A stretch of 64,000 nt of DNA from Candidatus Latescibacterota bacterium (GTDB lineage: Bacteria > Latescibacterota > UBA2968), in assembly GCA_022824945.1 (NCBI GenBank), contig JAJDYX010000008.1:62001-126000 (forward strand), read 5' to 3'. The notes below the pieces were generated by a model. The model worked only from the letters and a program-made list of their open reading frames with translations, did no database searches and was not told where the DNA came from. Positions 27,878 to 36,660 of the stretch are shown here, in pieces. How positions within the stretch are numbered: position 1 is the first letter of the stretch; each line of letters begins with the position of its first letter. The position numbers and the translations under genes are program-made.

Positions 27878-28864
27878 TTATTCCCTTTCCATCGGATATT
27901 TCAATCCCCATTGCTCTCGAATCGCGTCCAGTGTCTGCATATTGGCAAGCGTATCGTCGTGTGACATGAGATCGCTTTCCAGCTTGCCTTCTCGCACGCA
28001 GCGCGCCACTTCGGCAGCTTCACACTCGTATCCATTGCCAGCGCATTCCAGTGTTACGACTTCCTCTTTGTCGCCAGCGGACAGGGTTGCAGTGCGTCCG
28101 TCCCAAAACTTCGGTACTGTGATCATGCCATCCGTGCCCAGGATTTTTGCCTCGTGTGGCGTTTTGATTCGCACACCGCATGAGATCAATGCGAGTTGTC
28201 CTTTGTCGTAGCCAAATACCATAGCTGCCTGTTCATCTACTCCGGTTTCGCCAATATGCGCCTGGCTCGAAATGGTGGCGGGTTGTGTGTCGAAGATCAG
28301 GGATGCATAAGAGATGGGGTAGATTCCGATATCGAGCAGCCCGCCGCCGCCGAGTGCGAGATCGAATAAGCGACCTTTGGGATTGAGGCGAGCGCGAAAT
28401 CCAAAATCGGCGTATAACATTCGCACCTCGCCAATTGCGCCGTCTGCGACCCACGCTTTTACCTGTTTGGTGATGGGCAAGAATCGAGTCCACATGGCTT
28501 CCATCAAAAACACGCCTTCGCTGCGGGCAACTTCGATGACTTCTCTGGCTTCATATTGGTTGATTGTAAATGGTTTTTCACACAACACGGGCTTGCCCGC
28601 TTTCAGGCATAAGATACTGTTCTCTTTGTGAAAGGGGTGGGGCGTTGCCACATAAACTGCATCGACTTCTGGATCTTCGGCGAGTGCTTCATAAGATGCG
28701 TGGCGATTGGGTACATCATACGTGTCGGCAAAGGCGTCGGCGCGATCCTGACTGCGCGATCCCACGGCGACGAGTTGTGCATCGTCGAGGGCGCGCAATC
28801 CCGTGGCGAACTTGTGTGCAATACTTCCGGGGCCGATAATGCCCCAGCAAAAAACATCACTCAT
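27878..28864 (-). CDS. Gfo/Idh/MocA family oxidoreductase
   Basis: 328 residues from the ATG at 28864 (AGAGGA upstream; the longer open frame to 29614 is the antisense frame of the exporter and is rejected). N-terminal Rossmann motif WGIIGPGSIAHKFATGL, then AVGSRSQDRADAFA. The family motif CEKPF (VLCEKPFTINQYEAREV) holds the catalytic Lys near residue 95. The second domain has GGGGLLDIGIYPISYA, the metal-free sugar dehydrogenase signature. Oxidises or reduces a sugar or inositol-like compound. Confidence 0.94.
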   Translation of the reverse strand: MSDVFCWGIIGPGSIAHKFATGLRALDDAQLVAVGSRSQDRADAFADTYDVPNRHASYEALAEDPEVDAVYVATPHPFHKENSILCLKAGKPVLCEKPFTINQYEAREVIEVARSEGVFLMEAMWTRFLPITKQVKAWVADGAIGEVRMLYADFGFRARLNPKGRLFDLALGGGGLLDIGIYPISYASLIFDTQPATISSQAHIGETGVDEQAAMVFGYDKGQLALISCGVRIKTPHEAKILGTDGMITVPKFWDGRTATLSAGDKEEVVTLECAGNGYECEAAEVARCVREGKLESDLMSHDDTLANMQTLDAIREQWGLKYPMERE

Positions 28865-28881
28865 TGTTGATCCTCTTTTGA

Positions 28882-29610
28882 TTATGAGGTTGAAAATAGA
28901 ACGTACAAAACCATGCGTACGGCGAGCAGTGTTACCAGCCACCTTAAAATTACGCGAAAATGGTGCTCGGGCACGCGCCCGCGAATCAGGGTTCCCAGAT
29001 AAGACCCAAGAGATGCCGAGGCGATCATGCCAACGACCAATTTCCAATACGGCGCAAAGACAAATCCCAAAAACCCAAATGTCAAAATTTTCATCGCATG
29101 GCTCGATGCCATCTGAACCGAATGCGTGATTACCGTGCGATCTCGGAGCAGGTTTTCTCGCAGGAGAAATGGCATATTGAGCGGACCACTTACACCCAAA
29201 AACAAGGACAAAGCGGTTTGAAAAGCACCCAGAAGTGTGAATTTTGCGGGTAAATCGGGCGCGCGGGAAAATTTGGGCATCCACGTAATGATTAAAATAA
29301 AAATGCCCAAAAAGAGGGGCATGACTTCCCATTCTAAGTCGGCAATAAAACGAGAACCCAATGCGGCGCCAATCACTGTTCCGATTGCGTATTGCCCTAC
29401 AAGACGCCATTCGGTATGCTTGAGGCCAATGAGCGCGCGGCTCAAATTGCTGGCGATTTGCACCAGTCCGTGAACCGGGATAATCGCTGCTGCGGGGAGG
29501 AAACCCGGCATAATCGCAATGAGGACAACGCCGCCACCAACGCCGCCAACAGCCGCGATCATCGATGTTATACACGCCGCCCCGATCAAGAACCAATCTG
29601 CTATCTCCAT
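28882..29610 (-). CDS. TauE/SafE (TSUP) family membrane transporter
   Basis: 242 residues, about seven or eight hydrophobic segments. The start VGGVGGGVVLIAIMPGFLPAAAIIPVHGLVQIASNLSR region is the TSUP hallmark. The family exports sulfite, sulfoacetate or related organosulfonates. Placed 8 nt from a sulfatase gene (its upstream partner), which makes export of a sulfur oxyanion a natural guess, though sulfatases release sulfate rather than sulfite. Confidence 0.9.
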   Translation of the reverse strand: MEIADWFLIGAACITSMIAAVGGVGGGVVLIAIMPGFLPAAAIIPVHGLVQIASNLSRALIGLKHTEWRLVGQYAIGTVIGAALGSRFIADLEWEVMPLFLGIFILIITWMPKFSRAPDLPAKFTLLGAFQTALSLFLGVSGPLNMPFLLRENLLRDRTVITHSVQMASSHAMKILTFGFLGFVFAPYWKLVVGMIASASLGSYLGTLIRGRVPEHHFRVILRWLVTLLAVRMVLYVLFSTS

Positions 29611-29617
29611 GCACTCA

Positions 29618-31054
29618 TCACCAGGTCATATAATGCGTTACAGGCTCACCCTGTTTGGCGGTAAAGCGATCGTATTTCGGATGGATGAAATCTTCGGTTG
29701 CATCCATGTGGGCGTAAAAAGTCCGCTTCATTTCTTCCCTTTTTTCCGGTTGGGCGTCGTATAAATTGTTTAGTTCAAAGGGATCGTCGATTAGATTATA
29801 CAACTCGCCGTAATTTTTTGCCGGGTAGTGAATATATTTCCACTCTCGCGTGCGTATGCAGCGTTTATCGACTGCTTCGGCAAAAATTACGTCTCGTATT
29901 TTCGATTGTTCACCGTTCATCAGCGGCGATAAATCCAGGCCCTGCACGCATTCGGGCGCGTCAAAACCCGATAGCTGCGCGATTGTGGGAAATAGATCCA
30001 CGGTTTCGGTCAGGGCGTCGCAGTCGCTGCTGGCACGACCGGGCACGGCAATAAAACACGGTATATGTAACATGCAGTCGAGGAGAAATGGCGCTTTGGC
30101 CGGAATACCGTGATCGCCTAAAAATTCACCGTGGTCCGATAGAAAGATTACGATGGTCTCATCCGCCACGCCTTTTTTTTCTAATGTCTCGACGATCAGG
30201 CCCACCTGATGGTCAATTTGCGATACCATGCCGTAATACGCCGCCTTCATCTTGCGAAATGTCTCATCGGGAGCCTGGTCAAATCCGCGATATTTGTGGT
30301 GTTCTGCTTTGAAATACAAACTGTATTCGGGCGGTTTTTTTGCAATGTCGTTTTCCGTGCGCTGAAAGGGTGGCATCGCATTGGGATCGTACATATTTGC
30401 AAAGCGTCCTGAAGGGACATAGGGATGGTGCGGCCCGTAGAATCCTACCCATAAGAAAAAGGGATTGCTCGTATCCAGACCTTCCAGGTATTCAATGCTT
30501 TTCATTCCCACATAGGCATCGATGTGGCAATCTTCGGGGAGATCGGATGGTACGGCGCCGAGGTTTTTGCGAAAATTGGGCAGGGCGTATCCCGTTTTAT
30601 ATTCGTAGCCTCGATCGCGAACATATTGTTCAAATGGATTGGGATCGGTGACTGTATAATTTCCATCTGCGCGCTCTTTCCATCCCCGCCGTATTCCCAC
30701 GGCGTCCATGTGGTCGAGTATTTGTCGGAAACGCTGCTGTCCAATGCCGTGTTTGCCCACGCTGGCGGTTGTGTAGCCCTGGTTTTTGAACGCTTCTACC
30801 ATTGTAATTTCATTTTCGTTGAGCTTCGAACCGTTCCATTTTACGCCGTGGTTTTTGGGATAACGCCCGGTCATGAATGTCGCACGCGACGGTGAACACA
30901 CGGGGTTTTGCACAAAGCAGTTTGAAAATCGCGTGCTCCTTTCAGATAGGGCGTCAATCGCGGGCGTTTGTATGACGCGATCCCCTGTGTATCCCAGCGT
31001 ATCATACCGTAAATGGTCTGTTGTTATAAATACAATATTGGGCCGTTTAATCAT
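29618..31054 (-). CDS. Sulfatase
   Basis: 478 residues from the ATG at 31054 (TGAGGT lies 5 nt before; the ATG at 31066, which overlaps the upstream stop as ATGA, is an alternative and adds MRYA). Signature C53-S-P-S-R in NPVCSPSRATFMTGRYP, first metal motif PNIVFITTDHLRYD, second VIFLSDHGEFLGDHG. No signal peptide is apparent. Part of a run of minus-strand genes with an isochorismatase-like hydrolase upstream and a TSUP exporter downstream. Confidence 0.95.
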   Translation of the reverse strand: MIKRPNIVFITTDHLRYDTLGYTGDRVIQTPAIDALSERSTRFSNCFVQNPVCSPSRATFMTGRYPKNHGVKWNGSKLNENEITMVEAFKNQGYTTASVGKHGIGQQRFRQILDHMDAVGIRRGWKERADGNYTVTDPNPFEQYVRDRGYEYKTGYALPNFRKNLGAVPSDLPEDCHIDAYVGMKSIEYLEGLDTSNPFFLWVGFYGPHHPYVPSGRFANMYDPNAMPPFQRTENDIAKKPPEYSLYFKAEHHKYRGFDQAPDETFRKMKAAYYGMVSQIDHQVGLIVETLEKKGVADETIVIFLSDHGEFLGDHGIPAKAPFLLDCMLHIPCFIAVPGRASSDCDALTETVDLFPTIAQLSGFDAPECVQGLDLSPLMNGEQSKIRDVIFAEAVDKRCIRTREWKYIHYPAKNYGELYNLIDDPFELNNLYDAQPEKREEMKRTFYAHMDATEDFIHPKYDRFTAKQGEPVTHYMTW

Positions 31055-31062
31055 CGCATACC

Positions 31063-31803
31063 TCATAGCAGATCATTGCTTAAAATCGTTGGACACCAGA
31101 ATTTTTCGATAAACGAGATTACCAGTTGCGTGCCCGCTTCATGGCTCACATAAGGCGGCTTTGCGGGGTTGTACATCGCATCGGTCAAATCTCGAATTAG
31201 CGCGACCTGGATGCCCCAGCGTGTCATTTGTTTGATTGCAAACGTGCGATGCAACACGCACATGTTGGTATGCACACCCATGATGAGCATTTTGTCGATT
31301 TCCCGATGCTGCATATAACTGTAAATTTCTTGTCCCTGATCGGAAATAATATCCCGTTCCTGGTCAATATCTATCCCCGCGTGTTGCCGCGTCCAGACCT
31401 GCGTGTTGATTTTTTTAGGGTCTTCACCCGTGTCTGACCCGCCATCCGAATCGTCGATTGGCAGTGGGGGATCAGCGAGATCTAAATTTTCAGGCGGCTC
31501 AACAGAAGGGACATCCAATACCCGTCTCCGCGCAGGCGTATTGGCATAAACATCGAGTGTGTTTGAGGGTGCGTGAATAATGGTCACACCGTGCTTCCTC
31601 GCGCTTTGTACTACGGCGTGCATGCGGGGAATCATTGCTTCTAATCGCTCGACTGCACCGCGACACCAGTGGTTATTCCATACATCGCATAATAACAGGA
31701 CTGTTTGCTCGGGGGGCCAATAGACTCGTTCTGTTATTGTTTCCCAAACCGTGTGTTCACTGTCATCCCACAATAAGGACTGCCTCTGCATGGTTAGATT
31801 CAT
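31063..31803 (-). CDS. Isochorismatase-like cysteine hydrolase
   Basis: 246 residues from the ATG at 31803 (GGAGGG 4 nt upstream; the open frame to 31941 overlaps the upstream gene and is rejected). Asp40 in TVLLLCDVWNNHWC and the Cys in MGVHTNMCVLHRTFA are the nucleophile pair; the Lys of the triad is likely within the SARKHGVTIIHAPS region. The family hydrolyses amides such as nicotinamide, ureidoacrylate or N-carbamoyl compounds. It overlaps the next gene's possible start by ATGA. Confidence 0.86.
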   Translation of the reverse strand: MNLTMQRQSLLWDDSEHTVWETITERVYWPPEQTVLLLCDVWNNHWCRGAVERLEAMIPRMHAVVQSARKHGVTIIHAPSNTLDVYANTPARRRVLDVPSVEPPENLDLADPPLPIDDSDGGSDTGEDPKKINTQVWTRQHAGIDIDQERDIISDQGQEIYSYMQHREIDKMLIMGVHTNMCVLHRTFAIKQMTRWGIQVALIRDLTDAMYNPAKPPYVSHEAGTQLVISFIEKFWCPTILSNDLL

Positions 31804-31823
31804 CGTGCCCTCCATATCAAAGA

Positions 31824-32645
31824 TCAGGTTTCCCACACCAACCGAGGCCCCTCGTCCAGCCCGCATACCACTCCCAATTGTCTTTCGCGCTGATAGCCCA
31901 GACAATGAGAAATATACGTCACACCCTCGATTTCTCGACATCGATTGCGATGCTGATGGCCGTATATGTGAATCGATGAACCGAGTTTTCGCAATAGGCG
32001 ATCTAAGGCCCTTGTGCCAGCCACCCGACTGAAATTGAAATTCGACGCGCTCGTCAATGGGCGCGGGCGGGGAGCGGAATGGGACCTGCCAAAGATCAAC
32101 TCCCGTCTGGGCAAAAAGTGGCTAAAGGTAATGACTGGCCCATCGCCCTGAACAGGCGCGGTATTTTGGGCGAGCATATAGCGCGCAATGGATCGCTCAC
32201 CCTCGGTCCAGCGAATCAGACGGTTGTCCGCCCACATGTGCAAGGCTGCGTCTTCTCTTTCCTGAGGCACGTACAAACTGTCGGTACTTTCTTCGGGTTT
32301 TTCATACCACGACAAAAGCGGTACAATTTGTACACCCGACAATTGCGCCCACGAGGTTTCTATGTCCAACACGTTGCACAAAGCCATAAGCGCGTGGAAT
32401 TTCTCCAACGAGTCGCATCGCTCATTGGGCCTCACCCACAAATCGTGATTGCCCGGTACAAAAAAAACGCGTGCAAATTTTTGCTTCAGTCCGCACAGGG
32501 TATCGCGCATCGGGTCGGCGCGGTCAGTTACATCTCCGGCCACAATCACCACATCATCGGTAAAATCGCAATTGGAAAGCCGCTGCACCCACCGATGGTT
32601 TTCCCTGTAATCGATGTGCAAATCAGAAATGGCAAAAACGCGCAT
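31824..32645 (-). CDS. Metallophosphoesterase
   Basis: 273 residues. Calcineurin-like fold with two metals: AISDLHIDYR (Asp8, His10), VVIVAGDVTDRA, FFVPGNHDLW and IHIYGHQHRNR are the successive ligand motifs. No signal peptide. Substrate unknown. Follows the JmjC-like gene and precedes the isochorismatase-like gene by 20 nt. Confidence 0.9.
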   Translation of the reverse strand: MRVFAISDLHIDYRENHRWVQRLSNCDFTDDVVIVAGDVTDRADPMRDTLCGLKQKFARVFFVPGNHDLWVRPNERCDSLEKFHALMALCNVLDIETSWAQLSGVQIVPLLSWYEKPEESTDSLYVPQEREDAALHMWADNRLIRWTEGERSIARYMLAQNTAPVQGDGPVITFSHFLPRRELIFGRSHSAPRPRPLTSASNFNFSRVAGTRALDRLLRKLGSSIHIYGHQHRNRCREIEGVTYISHCLGYQRERQLGVVCGLDEGPRLVWET

Positions 32646-32701
32646 GGGTTATCCAGTTGAAATAGCCACAGAAGGCATAAAAATCACAAAAGAAATCACG
32701 G

Positions 32702-33496
32702 TCAGTACCTCACATCAACCAGCCACGCATTTTTTGGATTTTTTTCCCAGTGTTGGCGCAACACCTGTTCGTTTGGGCAAAATTCACCGCGATAGGCGAC
32801 TCCACCATGAGAAATATTAAAGCTCATGGCGACTTCATCTTCACCCGCATCAACCCAGTGGGGGGTTAATAACTGGTTCCACAGCAAATCGCCGGGTTGC
32901 ATGTCATAGGTCAAAATATCTGCTGGATCTATTTGGGGGATATCAATGCGCGTAACGCCTGTTCGATCTTCCACGAGTTTTTGAACAGGTTCGCGTTTTT
33001 CAGGTTCTAAAAACCCGTGGAAATGTTTTTCCCCATAAACTTGCCACGCGAGTACATGCGAAGAATCTGCATGATAGGTCGAACTGCACCCTTTTCCAGA
33101 GATAAATATAATGGGATAACATCTTTGCCACGTAAATCCGAGTTGAGACAGGAAGGTGCGCCAGGGAATCATCACACATTCTTGAAAGTGTTCGAGAAAT
33201 TGTCCCGCGCCATAAAAGTTTTGCAGATGAAAATGCGCCAGACTAATCGGCATTTCGACGGCTTTTTCTATGGGTACAGACTTGAACTTTTCGACCAGAT
33301 TATTTTGCTCTGCATCGCTCAAGCTATCATCTAAAAATTGAATGCGCGCTTCGGAATCGCGCCGCAAGATATCTATGACTTCTTCGGCGGGGATGAGTGG
33401 CATTTCAAATTTGAACAACGCAGCATGGATAAGAAAATTTCGCTCGCCATTCCAAAGCTGGCGAAAATCGTCTGCTGTCTTGGCAATCAGGTGCAT
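32702..33496 (-). CDS. JmjC/cupin-like 2-oxoglutarate oxygenase candidate
   Basis: 264 residues. The segment SSTYHADSSHVLAWQVYGEKHF has the His-x-Asp iron ligand pair (HAD) and the downstream Lys region, and LLTPHWVDAGEDEVAMSFNI supplies the distal His, the pattern of cupin-8/JmjC-type hydroxylases. It would hydroxylate a protein or small molecule using Fe(II), O2 and 2-oxoglutarate. Only 56 nt separate it from the metallophosphoesterase; no promoter was identified. Confidence 0.7.
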   Translation of the reverse strand: MHLIAKTADDFRQLWNGERNFLIHAALFKFEMPLIPAEEVIDILRRDSEARIQFLDDSLSDAEQNNLVEKFKSVPIEKAVEMPISLAHFHLQNFYGAGQFLEHFQECVMIPWRTFLSQLGFTWQRCYPIIFISGKGCSSTYHADSSHVLAWQVYGEKHFHGFLEPEKREPVQKLVEDRTGVTRIDIPQIDPADILTYDMQPGDLLWNQLLTPHWVDAGEDEVAMSFNISHGGVAYRGEFCPNEQVLRQHWEKNPKNAWLVDVRY

Positions 33497-33606
33497 TGTT
33501 TACCTCAGTGGTTAGTGGTCAGCCCGGTCCCAGGCCCCTTACCTATCTAACATACATCATCACCCAAAGAGATTCAAGCAATCAAGATAGGGCGGCGGGT
33601 AAGTAC

Positions 33607-33635
33607 TTGACAGTAAATTCTCTTGCATTCATTAT
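33607..33635 (+). promoter_or_regulatory. Promoter of the second enolase-superfamily gene
   Basis: TTGACA (33607-33612), 17 nt, CATTAT (33630-33635); the start codon is 33 nt further. Confidence 0.7.
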
Positions 33636-33668
33636 GGACTATCAATTTTTTCCATATAGGAGGCTAAG

Positions 33669-34892
33669 ATGAAAATCACCGATATTGAAGTCATTCCCAT
33701 TGCGATGCCTTTGGCAAAACGCTACGACAACCACCACGGGCGCACGCGCATGTATGATATCGATCAGCATGTGGTGGTCAAAATCCATACGGATAATGGG
33801 CTGATTGGCTATGGCGATTACGAAGACCGCTCTGCGATTGCGTCTGAGGAAATCGAGCCGTTGATCGGCCGCAATCCCTTTGATTTTTTGCACAATAATT
33901 TCAATATGGCTCTTGGGATGGCGCTCTACGATGTCATGGGCAAGTACCTCGAAGTGCCTGCCTATAAGCTCTTGGGGCAAAAGGTGAGAGATGCCGTGCC
34001 TGCGGCGGCATGGACGCGACCTTGCTCGCCCGAAGTATTTGCCGGAGAAATCCAGCGCGCTGTCGATCAGGGGTATCACATTTTCAAGATGCACTCCGAC
34101 GCACGATATGATGTTATTGAACAAACGCGAGCCGCTGCCGAGGTCGCGCCAGAGGGCTTTAAGCTCCACTGGGATTTTAACCACAACCGCACGATGGGTG
34201 TTGTGCTTCCCATTGTTGCCGAACTCGAACGCAATTATCCGGTGGTCGGTTTTATTGAAGACCCGCTGCCCTGGGCCGATATTGATGGCTGGCGCACATT
34301 GAGACAAAAAACGCAACTGCCGCTTATCATGCACAATCCCCAACTCGGCGGCATGCAGGAAGTCCTGCACGGCACTGCTGATATTTATATGATTGGCGGT
34401 CGCATTGGCGATACTATGCGAAAGGGATTTGCATACGGTCAGGCCAATATCCAGACGCTTCTTCAGCAATCGGGCAATACCCTGATGAAGGCTTTTACGT
34501 TGCATCAGGCTGCGGTCTTGCCCACAGCAACCGCGCATATTATTACCCTTGATGATCAATACGAAGACGATATTACCACGTCGCAACTGCTGCCGACCGA
34601 GGGCTTTTGCCGCGTGCCCGAGGGCGCGGGGCTTGGTGTTGAGGTCGATGAGGAAAAGCTCAAGCTGGCCGCCCAACGCGAACATATTCCCAAACTCGAT
34701 GTCATTGGCGTGCTCCACCTGCCTTATGGACGCAAGTATTATACCCGTGGCGAACCCAATGTTACAAATCTTACTGGCTTTGAAGAAGGCGCATTGCGCG
34801 GTATCCATTGCGAACGCCTCGTCAGAGGCGAATCTCCCGACTTTGAGCGCGTTCAAAAGCGGCTCCAAGAGGAGGGACCATTTGTTGAGTAA
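33669..34892 (+). CDS. Enolase superfamily protein (mandelate racemase-like)
   Basis: 407 residues. N-terminal capping domain from MKITDIEVIPIAMPLAKR; barrel with metal ligands in HWDFNHNR (Asp about 184) and FIEDPLPW (Glu about 212). The second-strand base motif is KMHSD (Lys-x-His) at about residue 143 instead of the Lys-x-Lys of mandelate racemase, so the chemistry or stereochemistry may differ from the protein at 13951. RBS TAGGAGG. Monocistronic, with its own promoter. Confidence 0.85.
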   Translation: MKITDIEVIPIAMPLAKRYDNHHGRTRMYDIDQHVVVKIHTDNGLIGYGDYEDRSAIASEEIEPLIGRNPFDFLHNNFNMALGMALYDVMGKYLEVPAYKLLGQKVRDAVPAAAWTRPCSPEVFAGEIQRAVDQGYHIFKMHSDARYDVIEQTRAAAEVAPEGFKLHWDFNHNRTMGVVLPIVAELERNYPVVGFIEDPLPWADIDGWRTLRQKTQLPLIMHNPQLGGMQEVLHGTADIYMIGGRIGDTMRKGFAYGQANIQTLLQQSGNTLMKAFTLHQAAVLPTATAHIITLDDQYEDDITTSQLLPTEGFCRVPEGAGLGVEVDEEKLKLAAQREHIPKLDVIGVLHLPYGRKYYTRGEPNVTNLTGFEEGALRGIHCERLVRGESPDFERVQKRLQEEGPFVE

Positions 34893-34899
34893 AAAAATT

Positions 34900-34931
34900 A
34901 ACAGGACATCTCTATAGAGAAATGTCCTGTT
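34900..34931 (-). terminator. Terminator of the symporter operon
   Basis: AACAGGACAT pairs with ATGTCCTGTT; the interior CTCTATAGAG is itself a palindrome. On the minus strand it is followed by AATTTTTTT, a good U-tract, so it mainly serves the minus-strand operon, but it also lies 8 nt past the plus-strand enolase gene stop. Confidence 0.8.
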
Positions 34932-34974
34932 GCGCGTTGGACGAGCGGGTATAGGGGCGTGCTATACCTCTAAT

Positions 34975-36420
34975 TCAAAAAAATCGATCTGCATCACGAG
35001 GTGGCTTGGTGGCGAAAGATACGAGGATGAGAATGAGCGCGGAAACAGGGACGATAATGCCAGCGGGGATCAAGCCGGTTCCACCAATGCTGTACGCGCC
35101 TTCTGCGTTCAGGGAATCTGCATAAAAAAATAACCATAGACCAATTACACTCAGGATTGCCGCAGTTGCGCCCTGCTTTGTGCTGCGTTTCCAATATAGT
35201 GCGCCGACGAATATGGGCACCAATCCCGCGAAACCCGTGAGTGACCATGCGCCGAGTTCAAAAATTGACCGCGTTGTAAATAGCGATGCGACAAAGGCCA
35301 GTACGAGGAATGCAGCGACAAATAGGCGTCCGAATAAGACTTGCTGTTTTTCGGATAACTGATTGTCAAAACCGTAAAATCGCACAATATCTTCGGTAAA
35401 CATCGCGCCCAGGGCAAGGGTTTGAGAGTCGAGCGAAGACATAATTGCAGCAAAAACACCTGCTGCCAGGCACCCCGCCAGTACGCCGCCCGTATGTGCC
35501 AGTATTAATTCAATCAGTATAGGGCCACTCAGTGGTGCCGTGAAATCGATGCGACCGACCATTCCGAGGGTGACGCTGGGTACCCACACAGCGGCGATAC
35601 ACAGGGGGTAGAATACAATGGGCGTTTGAAATGACCGGGCAGTTCGAGCAGAGAGCCAATGGCCATAAATATGGGGAAATGCCGCGACACTGATGGGTAG
35701 CAGGAGATAGGAGAGCATTTTGAATACGGTATAAGAGCCGCTGCCAAAAACCACAAATTCTGGGTGTGTATCGCGCAGCGTTGCCATAGCCTCGCCGATC
35801 CCACCGTATTGATCCATAATGACGAGATAGGCAACGATGCCCACGAGCATAAATACCGTTGTTTGAAAGGTATTTGCCCAGGCTGTACTTCGCATCCCGC
35901 CATAGGTTACGTACAAAAATGTTACGCCACATACGAGCAAACTGCCTGCCCAACTCGGCCATTCACCGCGCGTGATTGCCGCGAGTGCATCGCCTCCGCC
36001 TTTGACTCCTATCAGGATGTAGGGTAGCATCAACAATACCACTACGACAAATAAGAGCGTTCCCAATGCCGGCGAGGTATAGCGATCTCGGATCATTTGG
36101 ATTTGGGTGACATAGGAAAATCGTTTGCCCAACCACCAGCTTTTTGTGCCGAGATAATAAAAGAGAAATGGAATCAGGATGGACGAACTCGCGCCCATCA
36201 GGCCGAAAACGACAATTCCCAGGCGATAGGCTTCTCCGGATGCCCCCAGCATTGTAAATGCCGTTAGATTGGTGCCCAGCAGTGTCATCAGCAGAACTAC
36301 AGGACCAATGCTTCGGCTTGCGACAAAGTAATCTTCTGCAGTATTGCGAAACAGACGATGTCCCAGAGAGCCGACCACTATAACCAGCCCCAGATAAATT
36401 GCGACAACCGCAATAATCAT
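34975..36420 (-). CDS. Sodium:solute symporter family transporter
   Basis: 481 residues, about 13 hydrophobic segments, from the ATG at 36420. The first helix is IIAVVAIYLGLVIVVGSLGHRLF and the following AEDYFVASRSIGPVVLLMTLLGTNLTAF is the typical SSS core start; GGMRSTAWANTFQT and the SSLDSQTLALGAMFTEDIVR region also match. Takes up a solute (possibly a sugar acid, pantothenate- or proline-like) with sodium. The start overlaps the stop of the small upstream gene by ATGA, so translation is coupled. Confidence 0.93.
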   Translation of the reverse strand: MIIAVVAIYLGLVIVVGSLGHRLFRNTAEDYFVASRSIGPVVLLMTLLGTNLTAFTMLGASGEAYRLGIVVFGLMGASSSILIPFLFYYLGTKSWWLGKRFSYVTQIQMIRDRYTSPALGTLLFVVVVLLMLPYILIGVKGGGDALAAITRGEWPSWAGSLLVCGVTFLYVTYGGMRSTAWANTFQTTVFMLVGIVAYLVIMDQYGGIGEAMATLRDTHPEFVVFGSGSYTVFKMLSYLLLPISVAAFPHIYGHWLSARTARSFQTPIVFYPLCIAAVWVPSVTLGMVGRIDFTAPLSGPILIELILAHTGGVLAGCLAAGVFAAIMSSLDSQTLALGAMFTEDIVRFYGFDNQLSEKQQVLFGRLFVAAFLVLAFVASLFTTRSIFELGAWSLTGFAGLVPIFVGALYWKRSTKQGATAAILSVIGLWLFFYADSLNAEGAYSIGGTGLIPAGIIVPVSALILILVSFATKPPRDADRFF

Positions 36421-36632
36421 TCCGCATCCTCCACATCTAAATGATGAGGCCAGGCCAGGCGCACTATTACGAGCATAGAGAGTGTGGTCAGGACGCACAG
36501 GCCGATGTGGTAAAGCAGATTGATCGGCAGTCCCAGGATTAGGGCGTCGTTGTTCCACATCCAGACATTAAAAAATAAAATCAACAGAACGAGCAAAACA
36601 CTCAAGGGCCAGATTTTTGTTTTTTGTGACAT
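36417..36632 (-). CDS. Small membrane protein (DUF3311-like) paired with the symporter
   Basis: 71 residues with two hydrophobic helices (WPLSVLLVLLILFFNVWMW and LLYHIGLCVLTTLSMLVIV). Small proteins of this type (DUF3311, by recollection) often precede an SSS symporter and probably act as an accessory subunit. Overlaps the symporter by 4 nt. Confidence 0.75.
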   Translation of the reverse strand: MSQKTKIWPLSVLLVLLILFFNVWMWNNDALILGLPINLLYHIGLCVLTTLSMLVIVRLAWPHHLDVEDAE

Positions 36633-36660
36633 CGATGTTATCCTTTTTATTTTTTATAGA

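Noticed and set aside
27878-29614. 578-codon reading of the Gfo/Idh/MocA frame extending to 29614
   Set aside because: The first 250 codons are the out-of-frame sequence of the TSUP exporter; the ATG at 28864 has a ribosome-binding site.
33642-34868. 408-codon minus-strand frame opposite the second enolase-superfamily gene
   Set aside because: The plus-strand frame has family motifs, a promoter and a ribosome-binding site; the antisense product has none.
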